NCBI RefSeq assembly: GCF_963675165.1
Contig: NC_087390.1
Coordinates: 3,052,001-3,116,000, forward strand
Origin: Halichondria panicea
Taxonomy: Eukaryota > Porifera > Demospongiae > Suberitida > Halichondriidae
Direction of reading: 5' to 3'
DNA: 64,000 bases
In this document: piece after piece, positions 43,941 through 54,604 of the stretch
Layout: the number at the start of each line of letters is the position of its first letter
Position numbering within the stretch: position 1 is the first letter of the stretch
The notes under the pieces: generated by a model
The model's input: the letters and a program-made list of their open reading frames with translations, nothing else
Database searches by the model: none
What the model was told of the DNA's origin: nothing
Made by a program: the position numbers and the translations under genes

Positions 43941-44933
43941 TCAATTAGATTGGTTACCCCTAGGGGGTGTTCCTGCGCTGGAATCTTCATCCACAGAGTT
44001 GAAGTCAAGGGGATCGCTAGGGGGGGCTTCCCCTGCTGCGGAGGTTGGTTGCTCTATGCCAGACGATGGGGAGACATTAAGTGTGAATGCAGAGTTAATA
44101 ACAGAGCCATAGTTCTTATTCCCAACAAAAATTTTGTTACCTTTAATCTTTATGTTGCCTCTATCAGTTCCTGACTGAATGAGTTCCCATCTCTTCTTGA
44201 GTAGGATAGCGTCGATGGATCTTTCAGATGGGGTCATATCATGTTTGATCCAGACTCCAGTGGATTTACTTAGGTTTTTCCTGCCAGCTAGAATGGATGA
44301 AGCCTGGCACGCACGAGTCAGCTTGACCAAAATTGGTCGACACCTTTCTTCAACGTATTTTCCTAGTCTTATACAGTCACGTATAGAATAATCAGGGATA
44401 GTAGCATCGACTTTCGATATCAACGAGGATACAGCATCAGTGTCCTTGGATAAACGGGTGTGTCTCGTGGAGCCTTTAGCACATTCTTTGATACCATAAA
44501 CTACAATGTTATATTTGCGATCCTCAGAAATTGAGGGCCTAATAGGCGTTGACCCACCCATAGTAGTTGGTAGATTGGTTTGGAGAGCATCAGCAAAACT
44601 GGGTATGTCAGGTGGCAGAATGGCAGCTGGCTGGCTTTCTTGAGATATCTTTAACTTCAAATTGATAATTTCGCCCTTCAGGTCCTTAATTGTGTTCTCT
44701 AGGACAGAGATATCTTCCTCATGCTTTGAGTTTCTACAGTACAGACACAAGAAAGGAGAACTTGAAGAAGAAACAGCTTGAAAAACAGGCTTAGGAATCC
44801 CAGCACACGTCCTGTGCATCCAGCCCTGGCAGATGCCCTCACATAGAACTGAATCCTGACCTTTGGCTTTGGTTTTCACATCTCTGTCTTTGATGACCTT
44901 CTCGCATATGATACAAGGAGTGTTTGTAGCCAT
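43941..44933 (-). CDS. CR1-like ORF1 protein (PHD finger, coiled coil, RRM-like region)
   Basis: 330 residues, intact. The N-terminus has a Cys/His pattern typical of the PHD fingers in CR1-like ORF1: C-x2-C (CIICEKV), C (VLCEGIC), H-x2-C (MHRTC) and C-x2-C (FLCLYC). A heptad-rich stretch (ISVLENTIKDLKGEIINLKL) would trimerise. A region with NIVVYGIKE and DCIRLGKY resembles the nucleic-acid-binding part of ORF1 proteins. The stop is UGA followed by CUA; the downstream frame is open and contiguous with ORF2. Confidence 0.85.
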   Translation of the reverse strand: MATNTPCIICEKVIKDRDVKTKAKGQDSVLCEGICQGWMHRTCAGIPKPVFQAVSSSSSPFLCLYCRNSKHEEDISVLENTIKDLKGEIINLKLKISQESQPAAILPPDIPSFADALQTNLPTTMGGSTPIRPSISEDRKYNIVVYGIKECAKGSTRHTRLSKDTDAVSSLISKVDATIPDYSIRDCIRLGKYVEERCRPILVKLTRACQASSILAGRKNLSKSTGVWIKHDMTPSERSIDAILLKKRWELIQSGTDRGNIKIKGNKIFVGNKNYGSVINSAFTLNVSPSSGIEQPTSAAGEAPPSDPLDFNSVDEDSSAGTPPRGNQSN

Positions 44934-45122
44934 CGCAGTGTAGACTCAGAGGTGTAGACTAGTCGAAAATCACTTGTCACTGTCACTTATAGCTTAGTGT
45001 TCGCGCCCAGAGAAACCTACTTTAAAATCAGTTCTCTCACTGTCACTTATAGCTTAGGAAGTTTCTACATGATTTAGAAGCCCAATGGTATCAGCATAGA
45101 AATGTTCCAATCTCAAGATACA

Positions 45123-45404
45123 CTACTCACAAATTTGTGGTATTCTACTCTCTAGGTTCCTTGCACTTGCACTGGAATATGGGGTGTCTTTCTTCAAGAA
45201 TGCGAGTGATGCTATCCTCTTGAACACAATTCTGGCTTCTTCACCCATTACTCCAGTTGAGGAGAATACCAAGGGGGAGAATGAATTGGCCATATACGCG
45301 TCGTTTCTCCGACTCATGGTTAGTGTCAGCTGTGGATAGTTGGGCTGAGCGGTTGCTCTGTGCGTTGGGTAGAAAACCCTAATGTCGAAAAATTCACATT
45401 GCAT
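45123..45404 (-). pseudogene. Fragment of another retroelement ORF (C-terminal segment)
   Basis: About 93 residues with CEFFDIRVFYPTHRATAQ, FSPLVFSSTGVMGEEARIVF and KRIASLAFLKKD. This pattern recurs in cnidarian and sponge genomes at the C-terminal end of reverse-transcriptase-bearing elements; I give that from memory and cannot name the clade. No reverse transcriptase core lies next to it, so it is a remnant. Confidence 0.5.
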
Positions 45405-45730
45405 CTTGTCCCAAAACCCAAGAGCTTGCTAATAATTTGGGGCATAAAAGGGTTAAAATTGTGAATATTTGGTGCAAACGCCGCTGCTGAACGTTTTTTT
45501 CTTCTCTCTGTCTACTACGAATGCTCAAGTCAATGAAGTATGATCTTGGAGAGCCCCACCCACAAAACTGCAAAACAATCATATTCCCAGGCCGATTTTT
45601 CTTTTAATCAATAAAACACTTAGTCTACGTACAATCATAGATACTACATTGCATATAAACTCTTGGATTGATGAACAGGGCCGTAGCCACCAACTTTGTA
45701 TCAATACGACAACTACAAGTCTAGTCTCAT

Positions 45731-45765
45731 GAATCAGCCGCCGTTCCTTTGGTGGCGGCTGATTC
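45731..45765. repeat. Short GC-rich hairpin
   Basis: GAATCAGCCGCC and GGCGGCTGATTC form a perfect 12-bp stem with an 11-nt loop. It stands out in AT-rich surroundings. No gene context explains it. Confidence 0.7.
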
Positions 45766-46008
45766 CTACAAGTCAATTGTGGAAAACCCAGCCTCTTTCC
45801 CATTATGTGATTACACTGTAAAGACGACCATTGCCAATTTCGACAGAAAACTAGTTGGCCACGCCCAGCTAACAGAAAACCTGACTAACCTGACTCAGTC
45901 AACTCGACTGTGCATGCATGTACGTATATAGACGTCTATGTGGTGGCTAACGGCCGCACTGATTATAGAAGATTGCATAGCACAGTTTGAATTTGTACAA
46001 GATGCACG

Positions 46009-49000
46009 ATGTTGAACATAAATTACTACCTTGCAAACTATACTACTGAAATATTGGTGGTGCTGGCGGCGGTGGTGGTGTTTGGACTAACACTTATAGC
46101 TCTTCTTGCAATACTATGGATGCTCTGTAAATGTGGAGTCTATTACAGCATCCAAAGTCATGCAAACAGGTGAGTCTGTTTACAGTACATGTACAACTCA
46201 AGTTCTAAATTCAGAGGTGTATCCAGTGTTTATGGCAGAGCTAGAGACACACTGAGATGTAAACAAATGAATATTATTGGGGAGGGGGAGTACCAGGGAA
46301 ACCCCCCATTCTAACTAACCCACATTATGCAGGGTACGGGTACGCTCTAAAGGATGTACATGTACATGCAATTGCAAGATCATGAAGGTGGAATGGAAAA
46401 ACATTCCTCCCCTCAACTCCTATGTTGAGGCACCCAATGAAGCACTTGAAGTTGGAAGGTAAACGGTTACATACAACGATTATGCCTCGGTTGTGCATGC
46501 GTGTGCATAGCGATGGTGTGTGTGTATGTAGAGTGCTACAGCTGCTCAGAAGTGAATATAAAAGTTTTTATAGACTTCTAGTCACGTTTTCTTGGATTGT
46601 GGAATTGCTTCGTTCTCGAGATGGCTAGTTTTGCTTACTTTTGAGACTCCAAAATCTGTTTATACAACTTAGCTATTCTACTTAGTAGTAATAGCTCTGC
46701 AACTAGAACGCTAGCTATTGGTAGCTGTAAGAGTGAGAAAAAGAGCTGCTAAGCCACAATGTTACTCATTTAGCACGTGGACGTTTAGTTTCAGCTCCTT
46801 TTTCTTTCAGTGCGTTCGAGTAAGGGTATAGGATATTACGACGTCATTCATCATCATAATTCGTCACTTTTCACCACTTAAGAATGCAATGCTGACAATT
46901 GCAATGACTCATTGACACATAAGAAATATACACATTGTCTCTTCATTTTCTCTCTAAAAGAGCAACTTTGGGGTAGAAAAGTGGGTCTGTAATAGATGCA
47001 AATCGGCTCCTGTAATAATTATAGCCTCTCCAAGCAGCAGCTGATCAATATCTGCAAATCACAACACATATTCATTGTGTAAATATACTACTTCTAGCAA
47101 TGCTTCACTTACTTTTCCGTAAAGAGGCTCCTGTGGCTAAAAAAACAAGCAACACTTGACAATAAACAAGTTAATTATTACAAGCACATGGCCATGCGCA
47201 TGCGCAGAAGAAATAATCTGAGCTGAATCTAAATGTCCACTTGGAGTGGCCTTGCCATTAATAATTACGGACTTCGAACTTTCGGCATCCTTTAGCAATA
47301 ATCAAGGTCAATCGTTTCCTACTCTTTTTCTGCTGTGTTCCCTGCATGTAATGTAAGAATTTATAGTCTGCTAGTATACTAGTACTGCATTTTTGTAGCT
47401 TCATTGCTATAAAGCTTTGGCGCCTCCACCCGCAGTGCTTTAGAGCATAAGTCTATATAATGTATACTTGATCATGCAGAGACTCTCCAGAGATCAAGGC
47501 CATTCGAATGGATTTGAACACATTGAAGGATGCAATTGAATTAGTTGGTCTACCTGAACTTACAATTAATCTCTATTCAAAGCAAGTAATTTCTTTTTAC
47601 ATTCAAAATAAAGTTATAGCAAAACAGATTGACAGTATTGAACTATTAACTGCAGTCATTCGAATCTTACAGATATGTTCCCATCAGCGTCAAAACTTTT
47701 ACATGTTCATTAAAAGCTTAAGGCTGTTGGATGATGTAACTCAAACATTTTCATGCTTAGAAGCCCGATATTTCTCATTGATCCAAATGAAATTGATTGG
47801 AAAGGTGTCTATGGAGTGTGACAGAAAATTTTCAATTACGATATCAGTGATAGATAGCCGAGCTATGAAATGTCCAAGCAGAAATTACAATGAAGTAGAT
47901 CTACTCTGGATTGCTTTACAACTTCGTGATTGGAGAAAAATTGTGGATGGTAACAAAAATATTGGCAAAATTGAAATCGAAATGCTTAATAAACATTCTA
48001 CACAACCCATATATGAAGTGATTTCATCTAAGCTAGGGTTCTTAGAATTGAAAGTAAACTTGCCCAATGATTCGCCCACTGAGTACAATATTAGATTCAG
48101 CCTGAAAAAGCTGCATATATGGGGAAATGTCGTAAATGACTTTCAATGCGACTATGTTACTTTAACTATCAAAAATGTTCATAGAGTGGGTGTTGCCACA
48201 AAGAAAGACCAAAATGATACCATTGTTCGCGAGAGGGGATATTTTTTTATGGTCTATGAAAACGAATTGACAGGTGATAACTTTGATGAGACCTGTGAGC
48301 AATTTCGCAGATCCCTTCTCACTAACAATCATTGTGAAACACTCAGGCTAATCACTGAGATTATCCATGATGAGCTAAGGACACCTGCTGAGAAAGCTTT
48401 TTTCATGTGTTATCATGCAATTACACTATCTCATTGTGGTAAAGATCAAATCGCAAAAGTGCTCCTCTATGAAGCATGGAGTAAGGTGCAGAATGGAACC
48501 AAAAACAATGAACTACTTGCACAGGGAAGAATCCGCCGTATACTAGCTGGTATATATGACAGTGAAGGCAATGAAAGTGAAGCGCTGAATAACATACAGA
48601 TTTGCAAACAGGCATTGGAAACTGCTCGTCCTTCATGTGAAAAAGCGTGTATTCTAATAAGGGAAGCTATCATACTAAAGAAATGCAATGTTAGCGCAGA
48701 GGCTGTTGCTCAGTTATTTGAAAGTGCACACAAATGTATCCTTCAGTGTACAGATACAAAGCGAAAAGTTCTTATGCTGCCAATGGCTTCAATTGAAAGA
48801 GCCTTATTTCTCCTGGAGTTAAAACAAGTGGAAGAGGCGAAGCAATGTTTAAAAGACTTTAATGACTGCCCTCGAATCAAAACAGGAAACAATATTTACC
48901 AACTAAAATTTCTTATTGCCCAGTCTGAGGTATTTAGGCTCTCGGGTGATTACACGAATGCCCAAAGATTTATACATGAATCAGAAACTCTGGTCGTATC

Positions 49001-49085
49001 TGGTGTGGTGAAAATCACTCAAATAGAAAAAGAAGAACTGAAAATTCATGAAAAGAAAACGATAATCGCTAAGAAACTGGAATAA
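46009..49085 (+). CDS. Membrane-anchored protein with TPR-like helical repeats
   Basis: Three exons joined in phase: 46009-46169, 46333-46458, 47480-49085; 630 residues. Exon 1 encodes a short N-terminus with an Asn-x-Thr site (NYT) and a strong membrane segment (ILVVLAAVVVFGLTLIALLA). Exon 2 is basic and Cys-rich (KGCTCTCNCK). Exon 3 encodes about 535 residues. Its first part (about 280 residues) is unrecognised. The second half reads as TPR-like helical hairpins (AEKAFFMCYHAITLSHCGKD, IRRILAGIYDSEGNESEALN, FLIAQSEVFRLSGDYTNAQR). The exon 1-2 assignment rests on splice consensus and phase; the ATG at 47508 is the alternative start. TPR proteins bind peptide partners; the role here is unknown. 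Confidence 0.68.
46470..47450. repeat. CCTCGGTGCGCATGCGCA family insertion in the TPR-like gene intron
   Basis: The intron 46459-47479 starts with ATGCCTCGGTTGTGCATGCG and the blocks GAGTGCTACAGCTGCTCAG and GCTAGCTATTGGTAGCTGTA. It ends with ATAAAGCTTTGGCGCCTCCACCCGC, the opposite element end. Between these, 47190-47340 holds further family-like sequence, so the intron may carry one long copy or two adjacent copies. Confidence 0.6.
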
Positions 49086-49645
49086 TAATACCTCAACCAC
49101 TGTATACAATACAGCTATCGTATAGTGTTCAGTGTATTGCCCCAGGCCATCTGCATGTATACTGACTAACATTCCCAGCAGCAAACTGACTGTCACGGAC
49201 TTATTAATTTATTAAGAACTGGTGGATACTTCTAGAATTTACTATAAAATTATAATGGTTTATTAAGTGTAAAGTTCAGTAATTTAGTGGTTTGTGATTG
49301 TATTGTTTTTGTAGTAAGATTGTGCAGGATGATTCTAGAATTTAGTATAAGGACTTGGAAAGACAATTCCAGAAGTTTCTTTCATTTTGTGTATAAAAGT
49401 AGGACTATAGAATTATCTGTATTGTTGTTGCTTGAAAAGTCATATCAATTGAATAAAGTCTATATAGATCCACGGGTACTTAGTGTAGTTCCCTCACTAA
49501 CAGGCTAGAGAGGCTAGTCTGTTACACTGACTTATATAATTATGCAGTATATACTGCATGCACACTTCTATAATTAGGGTGAGCAAAGAGAGTATAATTA
49601 ACTAACATTGCAAATTAAGATGTTGTCTTGTTTTGGAGCAATATA

Positions 49646-49742
49646 ATGCCCGAGGGCATTATGTCATCCAGTGCAATATATGGCATGTTGCCCAGCCAGA
49701 GTGCAACATGCCATATATTGCAACATGCACTCTGGCTGGGCA
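49646..49742. repeat. Cruciform cluster of three overlapping inverted repeats
   Basis: AATGCCCGAGGGCATT (49646-49661) is a palindrome. GCAATATATGGCATGTTGC (49673-49691) pairs perfectly with 49703-49721. CAGCCAGAGTGC pairs with GCACTCTGGCTGGG downstream. Two of the pairings compete for overlapping sequence, so alternative stems are possible. Confidence 0.85.
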
Positions 49743-49850
49743 CTCTGGGCTGGGCAATAACTATTACTACTATGATTACATCATACCTTAGCAATTAATC
49801 GTGACGTAATCTAATAATATATAGATCTGGAACCAGCCATTCATTCAGTC

Positions 49851-50622
49851 CAGGCTTCAGTCTAGTTGGGCGGAGTCCAACCAACTCTTCGCTCATGGTG
49901 TATCAGTACACGTAGCAGTTTTGTTCCAACTGCAAGAAATTTGCAGCCCAATCAGATTGCTGCGTTCAAGTGGGAAACCTTACAGCTCAATTTAGCTGAC
50001 AAGGCGAGCTGGGACAATCGACACTGTATTTCTCTGGAGAATGCAGAAACAGCTCCTGCTGGATATCTAGGCTACTAGAAAAGAAGCATAGTCTATCTTA
50101 GCATCTATGAATGAAGCTTGAACAGTAGTATCTTTGTATTAATTAGGGACTTGTCTTTGTTTTAAGTTTTGTTGTGCTACCAATCTAAGATTAGATCATT
50201 AGTTTGGACAAAACCTGTGTTATGTATGCCTTCTTTGGTCTTCGAAAAGCTTCTCCAGAAGCCTTGGGGTAGTCTTATAGCTGGCTGTACCTCTCTTTGT
50301 GCTAGATGTCTAACTATTATGAAAAAGTTTATTTCTGCCTGTACTAAATCTAGTATTACAGGTTACAGTATTCTTCTACTTTCTCTAAGAGTCTGAGGTC
50401 TTTCTTGAATTCCAAAACAACTATAGCTAGATCCAGGCAGCTAGAATAGCCATCCATTGATTTCTTTATATCGCACCCCTGAGCCATGCGGTTGTCAGCC
50501 ACTTAAGATTAAACAATATTCATACTCTGTCTCAAGTCCAGTGGAACAAAACTGCTACATGTACTGATACCCAACCCAGAGCGGAGCGTTGGTTGGACTC
50601 CGCCCAACTAGCTTCAGTCCTG
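49851..50622. mobile_element. Fold-back MITE with about 82-bp terminal inverted repeats
   Basis: Arms 49851-49932 and 50539-50622 are inverted copies sharing AGTTGGGCGGAGTCCAACCA and TAGCAGTTTTGTTCCA, with a few mismatches and a small indel. The interior has no recognisable coding capacity. No transposase is present, so it depends on an element elsewhere. Confidence 0.85.
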
Positions 50623-52080
50623 TTTGCAGAACTGTTTTGTTTACCTTTTGCATTAATTATAGATCTATACTTGTTCACTGGATCTGTGCTATAGGGTAAG
50701 TCCATAATAATAAGTTAGGGTAAGTCCATAATAATAAGTTATACATCTACCAATACTGGCAATAGCTATATAGACTTTTTTACCTATGGTGTAGATATAT
50801 AATAGACTAGTAGACGACAAGCTAGGTAAAGCTTTTATAATTCCTAGATCTATACTATAGAATTGTAGCTATAGCTAAATCTAATTATACGACTATAAAA
50901 TTTGAGTGCACCTTATTAATATTAAACTTATATATGACTCATTGACTGTGCTGTATCAATGTGACAATAGATCTAGATTCACTCTGAGGGACTTCACCAG
51001 GGGAACCCCCCTCTGCAAACAGCCAGCCAAGCAGAATGGGTGACGTGTAAGTAACAATGAATATTAGTGCATGTATATTAACCAGCACATGCAGGGGGTA
51101 CTGTTTAATTATAATCATGCAGGGTTGTAACCGGAGGAGGTACTAGTTGGGTGTGGCCCGACCTTCCATTAGGACAGGAGGTCGGGTTGCAAGCTTATCT
51201 GAGATTTGCTCTGCTGCCAGCATAGTGGCGCCCTATCAGATTGTAGCATTTTTCACATGCTTGATTACACTTTCGTTTGCATATATATAGTTGTGAAACC
51301 GCATTAATTTCACTATGCTGTTGTTTAGCCCAAGTTGGTTAACACCCACTTGAGAGTAATAATATTCATAGCAGTGTTATACATACGACATCCGTGAGTC
51401 TTGAGCCCCATGCACATTCCATATACAGGGCCGTATAGACAGCGGGGGGCAGTTGAGCAGTTGCCCCCCTGGCATTCTAGATCTGCACATGCGCAATGCT
51501 TTATTGAGTGCATATAGTGCAGTCGTATATATAGGAAGCACGGGTGCTGGAGTACCAAGCTATACCTTTCCTTAGTTGCTCCATAAATAGCTCAGTGCAT
51601 GCATGGTACCACAGCGAAGTTGCCATGCATGAATATAGCTAGGATATGAAAAAACAGTTGACCTTTTTTTGTACAAATTTCCAGCTGTATAATCTTGCCA
51701 CCCCTGCTAACTGCGGCCCTTTAGTTACTATATAGTAGCACAGAATCAAATTCTCATATAAACCTATAATTTTCATGTTCACAAACATAACATGATAAAT
51801 GAACTATAGACAATGAAGAAACTGTTCTAATACACAGAGTTAGTTGTTGGATGACATTTAAGGTGAGTTTAGAGACATAAATTCTGAGCCATTGTTCTTC
51901 TGTATCTAAAAAAATGGAGGCAAGTCAGGTTTTTGGACATTTCCTTGGATGTTATATCACTCAATGCATGATCGTGGAATAACATCCCCATGCGGCATGC
52001 ATGCATGCCATGGCTGCATGTTCAATCTGTACTCGCATCATGCTGTTGCAGTATACTTGTACCTGCAGTTGTATATATAC

Positions 52081-52196
52081 TATTGGGAATAGACTCTTTT
52101 TCACTTTCTCCATCTCTCCTGCATCATTTGTCAACTGAGGTGCAACTTCCTGAGGTGCAACTGCACACACTTGCTTGGATCGAGGTGGAGGCACTG
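52081..52196 (-). CDS. Possible isolated exon, unrecognised
   Basis: On the minus strand an acceptor (CTATAG) precedes an open stretch encoding AVPPPRSKQVCAVAPQEV and GEMEKVKKSLFPI, ending at a possible donor (ATA|GTATAT). The hydrophilic, Pro-then-Lys composition looks protein-like, but no neighbouring exon is evident. It could equally be chance. Confidence 0.2.
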
Positions 52197-53204
52197 CTAT
52201 AGAATATAGAATATATAGTTTCATGCTTTGAGTCAGGTATATATATATACAGCAAGTGCAGAGAGTCTTGTCACTCTTTGGCCTTGTCCTGTTGCAGAAA
52301 CAAATAACAGTATAGCCAGCTCCGCCTCCACTTTTACGTAGAGGGTGGGGTCTATGGGTTCAGTGTAAGTATTTTTTAGCTCACAGAAAAGAGCTTGTCT
52401 AGGCCTAGTTAGGCGTCTCGTTCCTTCCAAAGGTTAGTTTTTGATAAATTATAATTATAGTATCTATAAACTCGTTAATAAATATAGTCGGTATCTTTGG
52501 GCTTATAAATCCCATAGATCCCTCCTAAACAGTATCCAACTATTATGCTGTATTATATTATGTTCAATAGCACATCAAACAAAGTGATACTCACAGCAAC
52601 TCTATATAGGCATCCCTCTTGAAGATTCTGGCTATAACCTAAATCAAACAGTGCACGAGTGAGACTCTTGGCAGCTAAAACAGCCCAGTGCTTGTGTTTG
52701 GCACGTAACACGCAATTGAACTTTGACCCGGCTGGGAATGTGAGTCTAAAACACTAGCTTCCTGTGACTCGCGGATGTCGCACCTCCTCTGGGTTGTAAC
52801 TATAGTTATTTTCTGGAAGCTGACTGAACAGCCGATTTCTATATGCCTATTACAACCAGTATAGGTTGTTGTAATTAGATTGGCAGCTGTTATATCTCGC
52901 AGATAATGGCTGCTATGTCTGGAAACTGATTGCACAGCTAGATTTTATTCATATGCATGGCTGTAATATGATACACAGTGGAACCTCCATATATAACGGA
53001 CACCTGGCGTAGGAACAGTTTATACAACAATGTGGTTGTGAAAACATTGTTTATAAGTGGAGTTGCTTCAACTCTTGATAATGATACACAATAGATCTGT
53101 AGATCAGATTGTACCTACTCTGAGAGGGACTTCACCAGGGGAACCCCCTAATAAACCACGCTTGCAACTAATAATTATATACACGCAGCTATAGTACAAA
53201 CCAC

Positions 53205-53393
53205 ATGATAATGTCATACAACTCATTAAAATTCCACCGGAACAACATTACGACACGAGCAGAGCAGATCGATCTAGAGGAGGATTGCTTATGTTTTACA
53301 TGTAAAACTGAGTTTACCCTCGCGTCCCTGGGTTTATACACCACCACTGGCTTGATCCTCTTCATATATATAATCACAACAGAAATCGGTTGA
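53205..53393 (+). CDS. Small open frame with C-terminal membrane segment, unrecognised
   Basis: 62 residues starting MIMSYNSLKFHRNNITTRAE, with an Asn-x-Thr site, a Cys pair (CLCFTC) and a hydrophobic end (LGLYTTTGLILFIYIITTE). The layout resembles exon 1 of the gene at 46009 (short N-terminus then membrane helix), and a weak donor (GGTTGAG) overlaps its stop. It could be the first exon of the ankyrin gene downstream; that is a guess. Confidence 0.25.
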   Translation: MIMSYNSLKFHRNNITTRAEQIDLEEDCLCFTCKTEFTLASLGLYTTTGLILFIYIITTEIG

Positions 53394-54604
53394 GCTATCG
53401 CGCTCCAGACAAACCAGCAATCCAGAGGAGGTACGACACGCGGTTAAGCTCACGTGGTTGCTATTTCTTGATTGAAGGCAAGAAATACAAAGAAGTCGTT
53501 AAAAATGCATTCCAATGACGACATTCAACTGGTGGCAAGTAAGCGCCATAAAGCGACAAGTTTAGAGCATAAAACTCAGTGAATTTGTTGTTGGCTATAG
53601 TAGCTAGAGTTTTACAAGTAGAGATTAGATTTGTTGTAAGAACCAAGGCTCAGATGTTGGCAGTGATCCTATCCTGAATGCAGGCACAAAATACTTATTA
53701 AACACTCTAAAACAAAATTACACTAAAAACAATAATATCTCAAAATCTAAGTGGTGGTTGAAACTGGTTGAAAAGCTATTTCACATCAGTATAAGCCCAG
53801 CAATCAACCATCCTGATCTTAGAAACGTCAAGTGTATTTCTTGAAAGATACACGCCAAACCAAATCAACTATCAAAGTACACAGTCTTGAATGATTTCAT
53901 GCACAAGTTAATGAGATTCATAATCCTTTTGGCTGGTCATGTGACCGTGTCGTACCTCCTCTGCCAGCAACCTTTGACTTCATTGCATTCTTTAAAACCA
54001 CAAAATATGAAAAATTAGCCTTCTGCATGTGGCTAGGGTTTAAATCTCGTTTGCTGCACTGGATAGTACACATGTAAGCTTTCCAAGCAGGCAAATAAAC
54101 AACTGTGCAGTATATAGTACTGTTGTAAAAGTCGAGGAAGCAGTGATCCTGTACAGTTTTTCAGGCTTTTGTATTTGTATTCTTTGTATACAGCTCAGTT
54201 TGCTAGATCTAGTATTAATTTGTTTCTTCATACCCTTACGGTATAAATTTGTACAAATTGGTATTTTGGTGTAATTTTGTGCAATTCCATGCACATTAGT
54301 ATAATTATGCGTAGACAATTCTTGTTCAACATGTACTCGATTGAAAGTTATACAAGTTATCTATCTTGAATTTTAGTCATAAACATAATTTATGTTTATG
54401 CTCGCATAATATAGTTCTAGGCCTTAACAGGCTAGCTATTATGCGTGGATCTAACATTATAGTTTGTTTATGGTGTAATAATTATTTTGTGTGTGCTCAT
54501 TCTTATTTAAAAGTGTATACAATAAAGATGAACATCATAATTATTGCACGCAGAGATTCAGTAATGCATGATAATTATCGCCAATATCTACTAAATATAT
54601 ATAG

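Larger units (their letters stand above)
40800..45000 (-). mobile_element. CR1-like non-LTR retrotransposon, nearly full length, inactivated
   Basis: Minus-strand element with ORF1 (PHD-type Zn finger, coiled coil), ORF2 (endonuclease plus reverse transcriptase) and a 3' end in an (ATA)n run at 40801-40828, as is usual for CR1/L2-type elements. The 5' end is not exact: CACTGTCACTTATAGCTTAG occurs near 44976 and again near 45038. It lies between the WIP-like gene and a TPR-like gene. ORF2 has at least three frame breaks, so this copy cannot move by itself. Confidence 0.88.
49086..54604. other. Repeat-rich gap without a confident gene
   Basis: About 5.5 kb. It contains cruciform sequence at 49646-49742, a 772-bp fold-back element at 49851-50622 and a pair of direct repeats around GGGACTTCACCAGGGGAACC (near 50989 and 53127). 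It also has a possible minus-strand exon at 52081-52196 and a small open frame at 53205-53393. A plus-strand open stretch near 53625-53846 (KSKWWLKLVEKLFHISISP) may be chance. CATAAACATAATTTATGTTTATG near 54378 is a perfect palindrome. Confidence 0.55.

Noticed and set aside
45394..45803. Minus-strand frames between the retroelement fragment and the TPR-like gene
   Set aside because: They cross the GC-rich hairpin at 45731-45765, show no domain, and have no splice support.
49866..50078. 70-residue plus-strand frame inside the fold-back element
   Set aside because: Begins in the terminal inverted repeat and resembles no protein; non-autonomous element sequence.
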